Shown: positions 1-7,073 of the stretch, piece after piece
Position numbering within the stretch: position 1 is the stretch's first letter
Layout: every line of letters begins with the position of its first letter
Source: Thalassobellus sediminis
GTDB lineage: Bacteria; Bacteroidota; Bacteroidia; Flavobacteriales; Flavobacteriaceae
Direction of reading: 5' to 3'
NCBI RefSeq assembly: GCF_044386045.1
Contig: NZ_JBISCD010000039.1
Span: 372,001 to 436,000 of the forward strand
DNA length: 64,000 nucleotides
Made by a program: the position numbers and the translations under genes
Notes under the pieces: generated by a model
What the model was told of the DNA's origin: nothing
The model's input: the letters and a program-made list of their open reading frames with translations, nothing else
Database searches by the model: none

Positions 1-143
1 GCATTACCTGTACATACTTTCTGTTGCACTTTTCCTAACCTCACGGCTGGTGGCCATTAACCACTATATTGCACTACGGTGTCCGGACTTTCCTCCCAAG
101 TACTGAAATAAATTCAGCACAAAAGCGATAAGGCAATCTACTT
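1..143 (-). ncRNA. rnpB: RNase P RNA (5' part, cut by window edge)
   Basis: Read on the minus strand, the sequence contains GAGGAAAGTCCGGACACC (about 96-79), the universally conserved CR-I block of bacterial class A RNase P RNA, followed by a GCCACCAGCC-type segment and a GTGCAACAGAAAG segment as expected for the specificity domain. The 3' half, including CR-V, lies outside the window. The 5' end is set at about 143 from a TAGTTTTG -7 box just upstream and is only approximate. RNase P RNA is the catalytic subunit that trims tRNA 5' leaders. Confidence 0.9.
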
Positions 144-147
144 CCCG

Positions 148-155
148 CAAAACTA
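148..155 (-). promoter_or_regulatory. -7 box of rnpB promoter
   Basis: On the minus strand this reads TAGTTTTG, an exact match to the Bacteroidota -7 consensus TAnnTTTG, placed 5-8 bases before the expected 5' end of rnpB. No clear -33 TTTG was seen at the usual distance. Confidence 0.5.
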
Positions 156-250
156 CAACAAACTGAAATTAAAATCTAAATAAAAAACATTTTCCTAAGC
201 TTGTCTAAAATTCAGTTAAAATTGTTTTTATTTTTAAAATTTAAACATTT

Positions 251-382
251 GGGCGTTACCCTTATCCTGAATTTAGTTCAGGACCAAGGGTCAGGCTTGA
301 AGTTTATCCTGAGCGAAGTCGAAGGGCTACAAGTCCTCACTCCTAACGTCGCTGTGGGCTTTTCACTGCAATCCTTAACGCA
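251..382 (+). repeat. Dispersed flavobacterial intergenic repeat, copy 1
   Basis: It starts with GGGCGTTACC and ends with TGCAATCCTTAACGCA, and inside has GGGTCAGGCT, CTACAAGTCCTC and CGCTGTGGGCTTTT. The same blocks in the same order recur at 26899-26991 and 54581-54757. This copy also carries two insert-like pieces, TCCTGAATTTAGTTCAGGA (a hairpin) and CCTGAGCGAAGTCGAAGGG. A 70-residue open frame across it has no support as a gene. Confidence 0.7.
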
Positions 383-507
383 GGTGTTTGCTGGCTTATG
401 CTTTTTTAAATGAAAAGTTGTCTTATTTTGGAGAGGTTTGTTTAATGGTTACGTATAATGTTAATAGTGTGTTTAAGCACTAATTTAATAAATAGAAACA
501 TGCCAGC

Positions 508-529
508 GGAAAATTCAACAGGAATTTTC
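508..529 (+). other. Perfect hairpin beside the AIPR gene
   Basis: GGAAAATTC, loop AACAG, GAATTTTCC: a 9-bp perfect stem. A second small hairpin (GGCT-AGAACC-AGCC) lies at 536-549. They sit between the 3' end of the AIPR gene and repeat copy 1. With no T-run on either side this is a poor intrinsic terminator; it may be the stem of an attC-like recombination site. The rest of the 383-576 interval shows no gene. Confidence 0.4.
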
Positions 530-564
530 CTAGTAGGCTAGAACCAGCCATTAATTTTATGCTT

Positions 565-574
565 TGTTGGGCAA
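565..574 (+). repeat. Inverted motif, left copy (GTTGGGCAAC)
   Basis: GTTGGGCAAC lies 2 bases beyond the stop codon of the AIPR gene. Its exact reverse complement, GTTGCCCAAC, occurs 16 bases beyond that gene's start codon at 2393-2402. GTTGGGC fits the GTTRRRY core of integron attC sites. Confidence 0.55.
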
Positions 575-576
575 CG

Positions 577-2376
577 TTATATTTCCTCAATTTCTCTTAT
601 AAAATCTTTTCCAATTTTATAAGGTGCTAATCTATTTAATGTATTTATTTGTTCTTCTAATATTTTTTTATCTATTTTATTCTTAATCATTACATTATAC
701 TCTAGTGGTGACTCAGCTTTATATTGTGCTGTTAGATCTTTGAAATAATCGTAAATTTTATTAAAATCATCTTTTGATTTTTCTGAAATCATCTCGATAA
801 CTTTATTCAGGTTATTTGAGTTTTTCTCTTTTAAGTAGAAACTTAAATAACTTATTAAATAATATGGCATTGGCGTTTTTTGATCTTCACTATTTTTTTT
901 ATCGATTTCAGCTTTTCTGTAAAGTAAATAAAGATATATTAGGTTATCAACTGTTAAGTACTCTGTTATTTTAGTTGAAAAAGTTTTGTAAAGTTCACTT
1001 GTTGGTTTTAAAACTTGACTTTTCTTCGTGTAAGCAAAATAACCATCTTTAATATATGCTAAAGCAACTTGTAATAGCTTATCAAGAGGTATTGCTATGT
1101 CAGTAATTCTAGTAAAGTTTGAATCTATATTTTTTATAGCTTTTGAAGCTTTAGCAACTAGTTTATTTTTCTCAACTGGTGTTAATTTTGAATATTTATG
1201 TTTATCACTTGGTTTTACCAATAATAAAAAACCTTTTTCTAAAAAGTGTTCTTGAATTCTTAAAAAATACTCTGTAGTCGATGCAAAAGCTTTCTCATTT
1301 ATAGAATTTTGAGAATTTGTAAATTTTACTACCTTTTTATAAAAGTCAGGTGTTTTGTTCGTTTGAATTAGAATTTTTGTCATAACGTAAACACCATTAA
1401 AAGTAGTTGTTATTTCATTTGGTGAATAAGAATCTAAAACTTCATAAATAGTATTCACAGTTTGACAACCATTTACAATTTGGGGTTGGTCAAGTTCTAA
1501 TTTGTTACTTGTTATTTTTTTTGAAGAATCACATATTATTGTAACTCCATTGTTATAATAAAAGAAATTTTTCCTTTCATTTTCATCTCTTAAAGTTTTA
1601 ATTATTCCAGTATTTATGGAACTTTTTCCTAAGTATTCTCTTATATTTTCTTCAAATAGAGGATAGTCATTTTTCTTTGATTCTTTATACATTTCATATA
1701 AAGTTGTAATTGGTGTCATAATATAATAAGCTTCTGACATTCCAGGTAGATTATAGTCTTCTGGTTTTATTTGTAGAAAAGTACCTCTGTTTTTTGTAGT
1801 AATAATATGTTTAAACTTAATATCTTTTTTAAATGAAGCACCAAAATATAAATCATAGATATCCGCTAAAGAAAAGTGTTTTGCTCTTATTTCACAAAGA
1901 ACTTGACGAGATCCTTTATTAAATTCGTTTATAACATTTATTATATCTTGGGTTATCTTATCATTTGTTATATAAAAATGTAACCAAACTTTATAACTAT
2001 TATCAGATTTAGCTAAATTATAAGCTTTTTGTAATTCTAAATTTTTGTAGTTTCCTTCCTCTAATTTTCCTAATGATGTAGTTAAAAAATGTGATACTTC
2101 TTTGACATTTAAATTTGTATTTTCACTATAATATTTGTTTTGAATGAGAAATAATTCTTTTGTTTCCTCATAATGGACAAAACAATCAATTCCTTTATCA
2201 TTATATTCTGTTATATTGTTTATTGCAACTTCTTCATCAACTTCATACATTTTTGTTTGTATCCAAAAATTAAAAGCATATTCATCTTTTTTAAGATTTG
2301 GGTCTAGATATAAATAACTTTCCTTAATAAAGTTTAAATCTTCTTGTAGTTGTTTTCTAAAGTTTGTTAAATCCAT
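577..2376 (-). CDS. AIPR-family protein with PD-(D/E)xK-like N-terminus, likely anti-phage
   Basis: A 599-residue protein. The central block has the hallmarks of the AIPR family (abortive infection phage resistance): FEENIREYLG (241-250), FFYYNNGVTII (271-281) and QIVNGCQT (299-306). The N-terminal third holds GIDCF (62-66) followed by LIQNKYY (77-83). This D...QxK spacing resembles the metal-binding core of PD-(D/E)xK nucleases, as in Mrr-like domains (inference). No signal peptide or membrane segment is visible. It stands alone on the minus strand between rnpB and dnaX, core genes, and is bracketed by a 10-bp inverted motif, which suggests a mobile insertion. AIPR proteins are linked with phage resistance, but a function for this one is not shown. 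Restriction-like nuclease activity is an alternative. Confidence 0.8.
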   Translation of the reverse strand: MDLTNFRKQLQEDLNFIKESYLYLDPNLKKDEYAFNFWIQTKMYEVDEEVAINNITEYNDKGIDCFVHYEETKELFLIQNKYYSENTNLNVKEVSHFLTTSLGKLEEGNYKNLELQKAYNLAKSDNSYKVWLHFYITNDKITQDIINVINEFNKGSRQVLCEIRAKHFSLADIYDLYFGASFKKDIKFKHIITTKNRGTFLQIKPEDYNLPGMSEAYYIMTPITTLYEMYKESKKNDYPLFEENIREYLGKSSINTGIIKTLRDENERKNFFYYNNGVTIICDSSKKITSNKLELDQPQIVNGCQTVNTIYEVLDSYSPNEITTTFNGVYVMTKILIQTNKTPDFYKKVVKFTNSQNSINEKAFASTTEYFLRIQEHFLEKGFLLLVKPSDKHKYSKLTPVEKNKLVAKASKAIKNIDSNFTRITDIAIPLDKLLQVALAYIKDGYFAYTKKSQVLKPTSELYKTFSTKITEYLTVDNLIYLYLLYRKAEIDKKNSEDQKTPMPYYLISYLSFYLKEKNSNNLNKVIEMISEKSKDDFNKIYDYFKDLTAQYKAESPLEYNVMIKNKIDKKILEEQINTLNRLAPYKIGKDFIREIEEI

Positions 2377-2392
2377 TCAGTTTGTTTTTAAT

Positions 2393-2402
2393 GTTGCCCA
2401 AC
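2393..2402 (-). repeat. Inverted motif, right copy (GTTGCCCAAC)
   Basis: Exact reverse complement of 565-574. It contains GCCCAAC, which fits the RYYYAAC core of attC sites. About 45 bases further on there is GTTAAACGAAGTTAGC, which could supply a partner core. The remainder of 2403-2618 is AT-rich with no gene apart from the dnaX promoter. Confidence 0.5.
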
Positions 2403-2564
2403 GACTTGATATGAAATCGTTTTAATTCTTTATATCTAATGTTAAACGAAGTTAGCTATTTTTTCTGACAAAATAAAGAAAAACATAACATCACAATTAA
2501 TTTCATTTGTTAATAACTCCTATTAAATTCTAAGTTCAAAATTCTAAATTATCAATTGAATTTT

Positions 2565-2572
2565 TAACTTTG
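2565..2572 (+). promoter_or_regulatory. -7 box of dnaX promoter
   Basis: TAACTTTG matches TAnnTTTG exactly and lies 46 bases before the TTG start codon of dnaX, giving a leader of roughly 40 nt. Confidence 0.5.
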
Positions 2573-2618
2573 TTATCTATTCAAAAAGCATCAAAAGATG
2601 TTTAAATAATTAGGTAAT

Positions 2619-4343
2619 TTGGAACACTTTGTAGTATCAGCTAGAAAATACAGACCTCAAACGTTTAAAGACGTTGTGGGGCAGCAAGCTATTACAAATA
2701 CCCTACTAAATGCCATAGAACACAATCATTTAGCACAAGCTTTACTATTTACAGGACCACGTGGAGTTGGTAAAACAACTTGCGCTCGTATTTTGGCTAA
2801 AATGATTAATAGTGAAGGCAATGAAACCGAAGACGAGGATTTTGCTTTTAATATTTTCGAGTTAGATGCCGCATCAAATAACTCGGTTGATGATATTAGA
2901 AGTTTAACCGATCAGGTTCGTATACCACCACAAGTTGGAAAATACAAAGTCTATATTATTGATGAGGTACACATGTTATCTCAGGCAGCTTTTAATGCCT
3001 TTCTTAAAACTTTAGAAGAGCCACCAAAGCATTGTATTTTTATTCTTGCCACTACAGAGAAACATAAAATAATTCCAACCATCTTATCGCGTTGTCAAAT
3101 TTTTGATTTTAAACGTATTACCGTTAAAGACGCTAAAGAATATTTAAAATATATTGCAGAACAACAAGGCATTACTGCTGATGATGATGCGCTACACATT
3201 ATTGCTCAAAAGGCAGATGGTGCTATGCGTGACGCGCTTTCTATATTCGATCGTGTTGTTAGTTTTTCAGGAAAAAACCTAACAAGACAAGCCGTTACAG
3301 AGAATTTGAATGTTCTTGATTACGATACTTATTTTACAAGTACAGATTATATTTTAGAAAATAAAATACCTGAACTTCTACTACAATTTAATAATACGCT
3401 ATCAAAAGGTTTTGATGGACATCATTATATTGCTGGTTTAGCATCTCATTTTAGAGATTTATTAGTTAGTAAAACTACCGAAACCATTGAATTGCTTGAA
3501 GTTGGCGATCAAACAAAAGAGAAATACTTAAAGCAGTCGCAAAAAGCGTCTCAAGATTTCCTTTTAAAAGGTATTGAACTTGCTAACGACTGCGATCTCA
3601 AATATAAAACCAGTAAAAATCAACGACTCCTCGTTGAATTATGTATCATGCAGCTTGCCTCTATCACTTTTGATGGAGAAAAAAAAAATAGCAAACATTA
3701 CATAATACCAGCTTCATATTTTAAAAAGAAAGGCATTACGCCTGTTCCTGTTAAAGTTCCTGAACAAGTTTCTACAGAAAATAATACAACTCCAAATAAA
3801 ACGGAAGTCACTACTGCAGCATCTAAGCATGTAGAATCTTTACAAGTAAAGGAACCTAAAAAAATTATATTAAAACAAGGCACAAAAAGAACTTCTGGAC
3901 TGTCATTAAGTAGTATTCGGGCAAAAAAAGAGCATCAAATAAAACAAATGGATGTTGTTATTGATGAAGAAGATTTGCCAAAAGAAGATTTTACTGAAGC
4001 GGACTTAATAGCCCATTGGAAAAAATTTACTCAAATTTTAATAGAAAAAGGAAAGCATAATTTAGCTTCTATTCTATCTATGGATACGCCTAAAGTTAAA
4101 GGAACAACCGTACATTTAGAATACCCAAATGCGACAAACAAGGTTGAATTAGAGCGTCAGCAATATGATTTAATGGCCTATTTAAGGAAATCATTAAGCA
4201 ACTATGATATTAGTCTAGATATTAGTGTAAATGAAGTTCTTGAAAAACAATATACTTACACTCCGGCTGATAAATTTGAGAAATTAAACGAAAAAAACCC
4301 TAATTTAGATCTTTTAAGAAGAACTTTCGATTTAGACATTTAA
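2619..4343 (+). CDS. dnaX: DNA polymerase III subunit gamma/tau
   Basis: Clamp-loader AAA+ ATPase of 574 residues. Walker A is GPRGVGKTT (46-54), Walker B IIDEVH (113-118), followed by ILATTEKHKIIPTILSRC (sensor 1 and SRC arginine-finger motif). The start is TTG: an in-frame TAA at 2607 excludes anything upstream, and MEHFVVSARKYRPQ is the usual flavobacterial N-terminus as I recall it. The four-cysteine zinc module normally placed after ILAK is absent; the segment at residues 63-77 is a short acidic loop with no cysteine. The C-terminal third, from about residue 370, is low-complexity then tau-like. Next gene 10 bases downstream. Confidence 0.95.
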   Translation: MEHFVVSARKYRPQTFKDVVGQQAITNTLLNAIEHNHLAQALLFTGPRGVGKTTCARILAKMINSEGNETEDEDFAFNIFELDAASNNSVDDIRSLTDQVRIPPQVGKYKVYIIDEVHMLSQAAFNAFLKTLEEPPKHCIFILATTEKHKIIPTILSRCQIFDFKRITVKDAKEYLKYIAEQQGITADDDALHIIAQKADGAMRDALSIFDRVVSFSGKNLTRQAVTENLNVLDYDTYFTSTDYILENKIPELLLQFNNTLSKGFDGHHYIAGLASHFRDLLVSKTTETIELLEVGDQTKEKYLKQSQKASQDFLLKGIELANDCDLKYKTSKNQRLLVELCIMQLASITFDGEKKNSKHYIIPASYFKKKGITPVPVKVPEQVSTENNTTPNKTEVTTAASKHVESLQVKEPKKIILKQGTKRTSGLSLSSIRAKKEHQIKQMDVVIDEEDLPKEDFTEADLIAHWKKFTQILIEKGKHNLASILSMDTPKVKGTTVHLEYPNATNKVELERQQYDLMAYLRKSLSNYDISLDISVNEVLEKQYTYTPADKFEKLNEKNPNLDLLRRTFDLDI

Positions 4344-4353
4344 AACCTTACAT

Positions 4354-4923
4354 ATGAAAAAGTTACTATTATCTGTTTTATTGCTAAGTATTGTTTTTAT
4401 TAGTTGTGATGGTAGAGACAGAAGATACAAATCGAATGCTGAAGTTTTACAAGAATCAAACCTTTTAAAATCGTTTTCTAATCAAACAAAATTCTTCCCA
4501 AATGAGTCTGTAGAGATTATTACAGATACTATTTTTAATAATGGCTTTCAAGTAAAGTTAAAATACAATGCGCTTGAAAATGACTTTATTTCTAAAACAA
4601 CAAAATCTGATAATGATGCTTTAGTTCATAAAAATTATAAAAACTTTGAAGCAAACATATTAGTTTTAAAAGATGAAAAAGTTATTTCTAATGGTATTAT
4701 AAATAAAACATTATTCCAAAATTACGAGACACCTTCTTTTTGGAAAAACGCGATTATGCAATATGTTTGGATAAACTATGAAACATCAACTGATACTTAT
4801 ATAAACTTAAACACATCGTTTCATATTCCTGAAACAGATATTTTTAAAGATTTTGCTATAAGTATTGATACCTTTGGAGGCATCAAAATAATGGAAATAA
4901 ACCTTACTGAAAGCACTATATAA
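4354..4923 (+). CDS. Conserved lipoprotein (possibly DUF4738 family)
   Basis: A 189-residue protein with a lipoprotein signal: KK at the N-terminus, a leucine-rich core and a lipobox ending FISC with Cys18. The mature part is beta-rich and polar with no catalytic motif that I recognise. It lies 10 bases after dnaX and 2 bases before miaE, so it is probably co-transcribed with both. The overall pattern recalls Bacteroidota DUF4738 lipoproteins, from memory only. Function unknown. Confidence 0.75.
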   Translation: MKKLLLSVLLLSIVFISCDGRDRRYKSNAEVLQESNLLKSFSNQTKFFPNESVEIITDTIFNNGFQVKLKYNALENDFISKTTKSDNDALVHKNYKNFEANILVLKDEKVISNGIINKTLFQNYETPSFWKNAIMQYVWINYETSTDTYINLNTSFHIPETDIFKDFAISIDTFGGIKIMEINLTESTI

Positions 4924-4925
4924 TT

Positions 4926-5507
4926 ATGCTAGGATTAAAACTACCAACAGACCCACGTTGGGTTAATATTGTTGAAAAAAACATTGAAGAAATACTAACC
5001 GACCATGCTTTTTGCGAACAAAAGGCAACAAGTACAGCTATTTCATTAATTGTAGGCTTTCCTGAATACACCGAATTAGTTCAAGAAATGACAGCTTTAG
5101 TAAAAGAAGAAATGAGTCATTTTAAAATGGTACATGATATTATTATAAAACGTGGTTGGGTACTTGGTAGAGATAGAAAAGATGATTATGTTATACAGCT
5201 ATTAAAGTTTTTTCCTAAAGGTGGTAGCAGAACAACACAATTGGTACATAGACTTTTATATGCTGCATTAATAGAAGCCAGAAGTTGTGAACGTTTTAGA
5301 TTATTATCTGAAGAATTAGAAGATAAAGAGTTAGCAAACTTTTATAGAAATTTAATGGCTAGTGAAGCAAATCATTACACCATGTTTTTAGGATTTGCTA
5401 GAAAGTATGGTAATAAAAAAGAAGTTGACACCAAATGGCAACAACTTCTTGAATATGAATCTGATATTATGAGTAAATTAGGTAAAACTGAAGCTATTCA
5501 CGGTTAA
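4926..5507 (+). CDS. miaE: tRNA-(ms2io6A)-hydroxylase MiaE
   Basis: A 193-residue ferritin-like diiron monooxygenase that hydroxylates the isopentenyl side chain of ms2i6A at tRNA position 37. The four-helix di-iron ligands are visible: E31 (FCEQ), E62-xx-H65 (EEMSH), E117 (IEARSCERF) and E147-xx-H150 (SEANH). Length and motif order agree with the family. It starts 2 bases after the preceding lipoprotein gene. Its stop overlaps the stop of the convergent outer-membrane protein gene by 4 bases. Confidence 0.93.
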   Translation: MLGLKLPTDPRWVNIVEKNIEEILTDHAFCEQKATSTAISLIVGFPEYTELVQEMTALVKEEMSHFKMVHDIIIKRGWVLGRDRKDDYVIQLLKFFPKGGSRTTQLVHRLLYAALIEARSCERFRLLSEELEDKELANFYRNLMASEANHYTMFLGFARKYGNKKEVDTKWQQLLEYESDIMSKLGKTEAIHG

Positions 5508-6076
5508 AATTTATAACCAACTCCAATTTGAATATTTGTGTTTTTTGCTTCAACACCAAAAGTGTCATCAAAAACATTTGATAAACCGTATATATATCTA
5601 ACATCAGCAAATAGTACGTGTGTTAATTTATATTCTAATCCTGCTACACCAGAATAGGCGAAATTTTTAGCACTATCGTCAACCTTACGAACTTTTATTC
5701 CAACTTGTGGACCTAAGCCTAAATGAATTTTCTCACTTAGTCTAAATCTAAATAAAATAGGAGCTTGAATATAATCTAAATTTAAAATTTCTATTTTAGC
5801 ACCTTCAGGAGAAAATTGAATTTCTGGAACTAATGAAATAGATTTAGATAAACCAATATCTGCAAAAAAACCAATATAAAAACTGTTTCTATGCCTATTC
5901 TCTATTGTTGGAGAATCATCAAAATTTAAGTTAGAAATAGTTAAACCTGATCTAACTCCATACTTAACTCCTTGAAAAGTTGAGCCTTTAGACTTCTTTT
6001 CTTCAGTCTCATTTTCTTGAGAAAATCCAGAAAAAGAAATAACAAGTAGGATTGTTAATAGTAATAATCTTTTCAT
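5504..6076 (-). CDS. Outer-membrane beta-barrel protein (porin-family/PorT-like fold)
   Basis: A 190-residue protein with a signal peptide (MKRLLLLTILLVISFSGFSQ, cleavage likely after FSQ) and alternating beta-strand pattern. It ends in VGYKF, an aromatic C-terminus typical of small Bacteroidota outer-membrane barrels. GVRSGLTISNLNF at the start of the mature chain is characteristic of the 'outer membrane beta-barrel' family that includes PorT. Convergent with miaE. No specific role can be assigned; it is not evidently PorT itself. Confidence 0.8.
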   Translation of the reverse strand: MKRLLLLTILLVISFSGFSQENETEEKKSKGSTFQGVKYGVRSGLTISNLNFDDSPTIENRHRNSFYIGFFADIGLSKSISLVPEIQFSPEGAKIEILNLDYIQAPILFRFRLSEKIHLGLGPQVGIKVRKVDDSAKNFAYSGVAGLEYKLTHVLFADVRYIYGLSNVFDDTFGVEAKNTNIQIGVGYKF

Positions 6077-6166
6077 AATTAAATAGTTTTGGGTTATAAT
6101 TATATGATGACGAATATATATTAATTATGTCAAATACTAATATTTTAAAAGATAAACTGCAAAATA

Positions 6167-7072
6167 TTACTGTGTATTGCTAGAAACAGTATCATAATAT
6201 ATACTTTTTATAATACCATCTGCTAACCCTATTTTTGGAACATATATATTTTTTGCTCCACTCCATTTCATTGACGACAGGTAAATTCTCATGGCTGGAA
6301 TTATTACATCGGCTCTATCTTGATTTAAGGATAGTTCTGTAATTCGTTCTTCATAAGAATAAGTTTGAAGCGTGTTATAATAAGATGTTAAATAAAAATA
6401 AGTTAATGGTTTCCCCATGGCTTTTCCTGATACTTTAAATATTTTATTAATATTTCCACCAGACCCTATAACACTAATTTTTTCATAACTCTCAGTGTTT
6501 GTTTTAATCCATGATTCTAATTCTTGCCAAGATTCTTTTTTAACTATATCATTGAGCAAACGAACCGTTCCTATTTTAAAAGAACGCGATGCAACTTGTT
6601 CTCCTTGATGAATTACTGTAAACTCTGTACTACCCCCACCTACATCAACATATAAATATGTTTTATTATTATCTATATATTTATTTAAATCTGTGGCTGC
6701 AATAATGGCTGCTTCTTCTTCACCTCCAATAACATCAATACTTATACCGGCATGTTCTAAAACTAAATCGACAACTTTTTTACCATTTTCCGATTCACGC
6801 ATTGCCGATGTTGCACAGGCTTTATATTTAACCACCTTATGAGATTTCATTAAGAGTTTAAACGCTAACATCGTATCTAATATACGTTGTGTATTCTCTT
6901 TAGAAATTTTATTTTTAACAAAAACATCGGCTCCTAAACGAATAGGAACACGCACTAATGAATTTTTCTTAAACTGAACTGGTTTACCTTTTTGCTCAAT
7001 AATATTTGAAATTAGCAATCTTACTGCATTTGATCCAATATCTATAGCTGCATATTTTTTTATTGAAAGCAT
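6167..7072 (-). CDS. ppx: Ppx/GppA-family exopolyphosphatase
   Basis: A 301-residue ASKHA-fold phosphatase. AAIDIGSNAVRLLI at the N-terminus is phosphate loop 1, and DVGGGSTEF is loop 2. EEAAIIAATD follows the usual GxxEA pattern. It is the short form, lacking the C-terminal HD-like domain of E. coli Ppx (about 500 residues). It begins 1 base after the ppk1 stop on the same strand, so the two form an operon coupling polyphosphate synthesis with degradation. A (p)ppGpp-phosphohydrolase (GppA) activity cannot be excluded, but the pairing with ppk1 favours polyphosphate. Confidence 0.9.
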   Translation of the reverse strand: MLSIKKYAAIDIGSNAVRLLISNIIEQKGKPVQFKKNSLVRVPIRLGADVFVKNKISKENTQRILDTMLAFKLLMKSHKVVKYKACATSAMRESENGKKVVDLVLEHAGISIDVIGGEEEAAIIAATDLNKYIDNNKTYLYVDVGGGSTEFTVIHQGEQVASRSFKIGTVRLLNDIVKKESWQELESWIKTNTESYEKISVIGSGGNINKIFKVSGKAMGKPLTYFYLTSYYNTLQTYSYEERITELSLNQDRADVIIPAMRIYLSSMKWSGAKNIYVPKIGLADGIIKSIYYDTVSSNTQ

Positions 7073-7073
7073 A

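Noticed and set aside
201..413. 70-residue open frame
   Set aside because: It runs across dispersed repeat copy 1; the codons follow the repeat blocks, and there is no homologous pattern or start context.
465..576. attC site in the same orientation as the AIPR gene
   Set aside because: Read on the minus strand after the stop codon, GCCCAAC has no complementary GTTGGGC-type partner within 140 bases.
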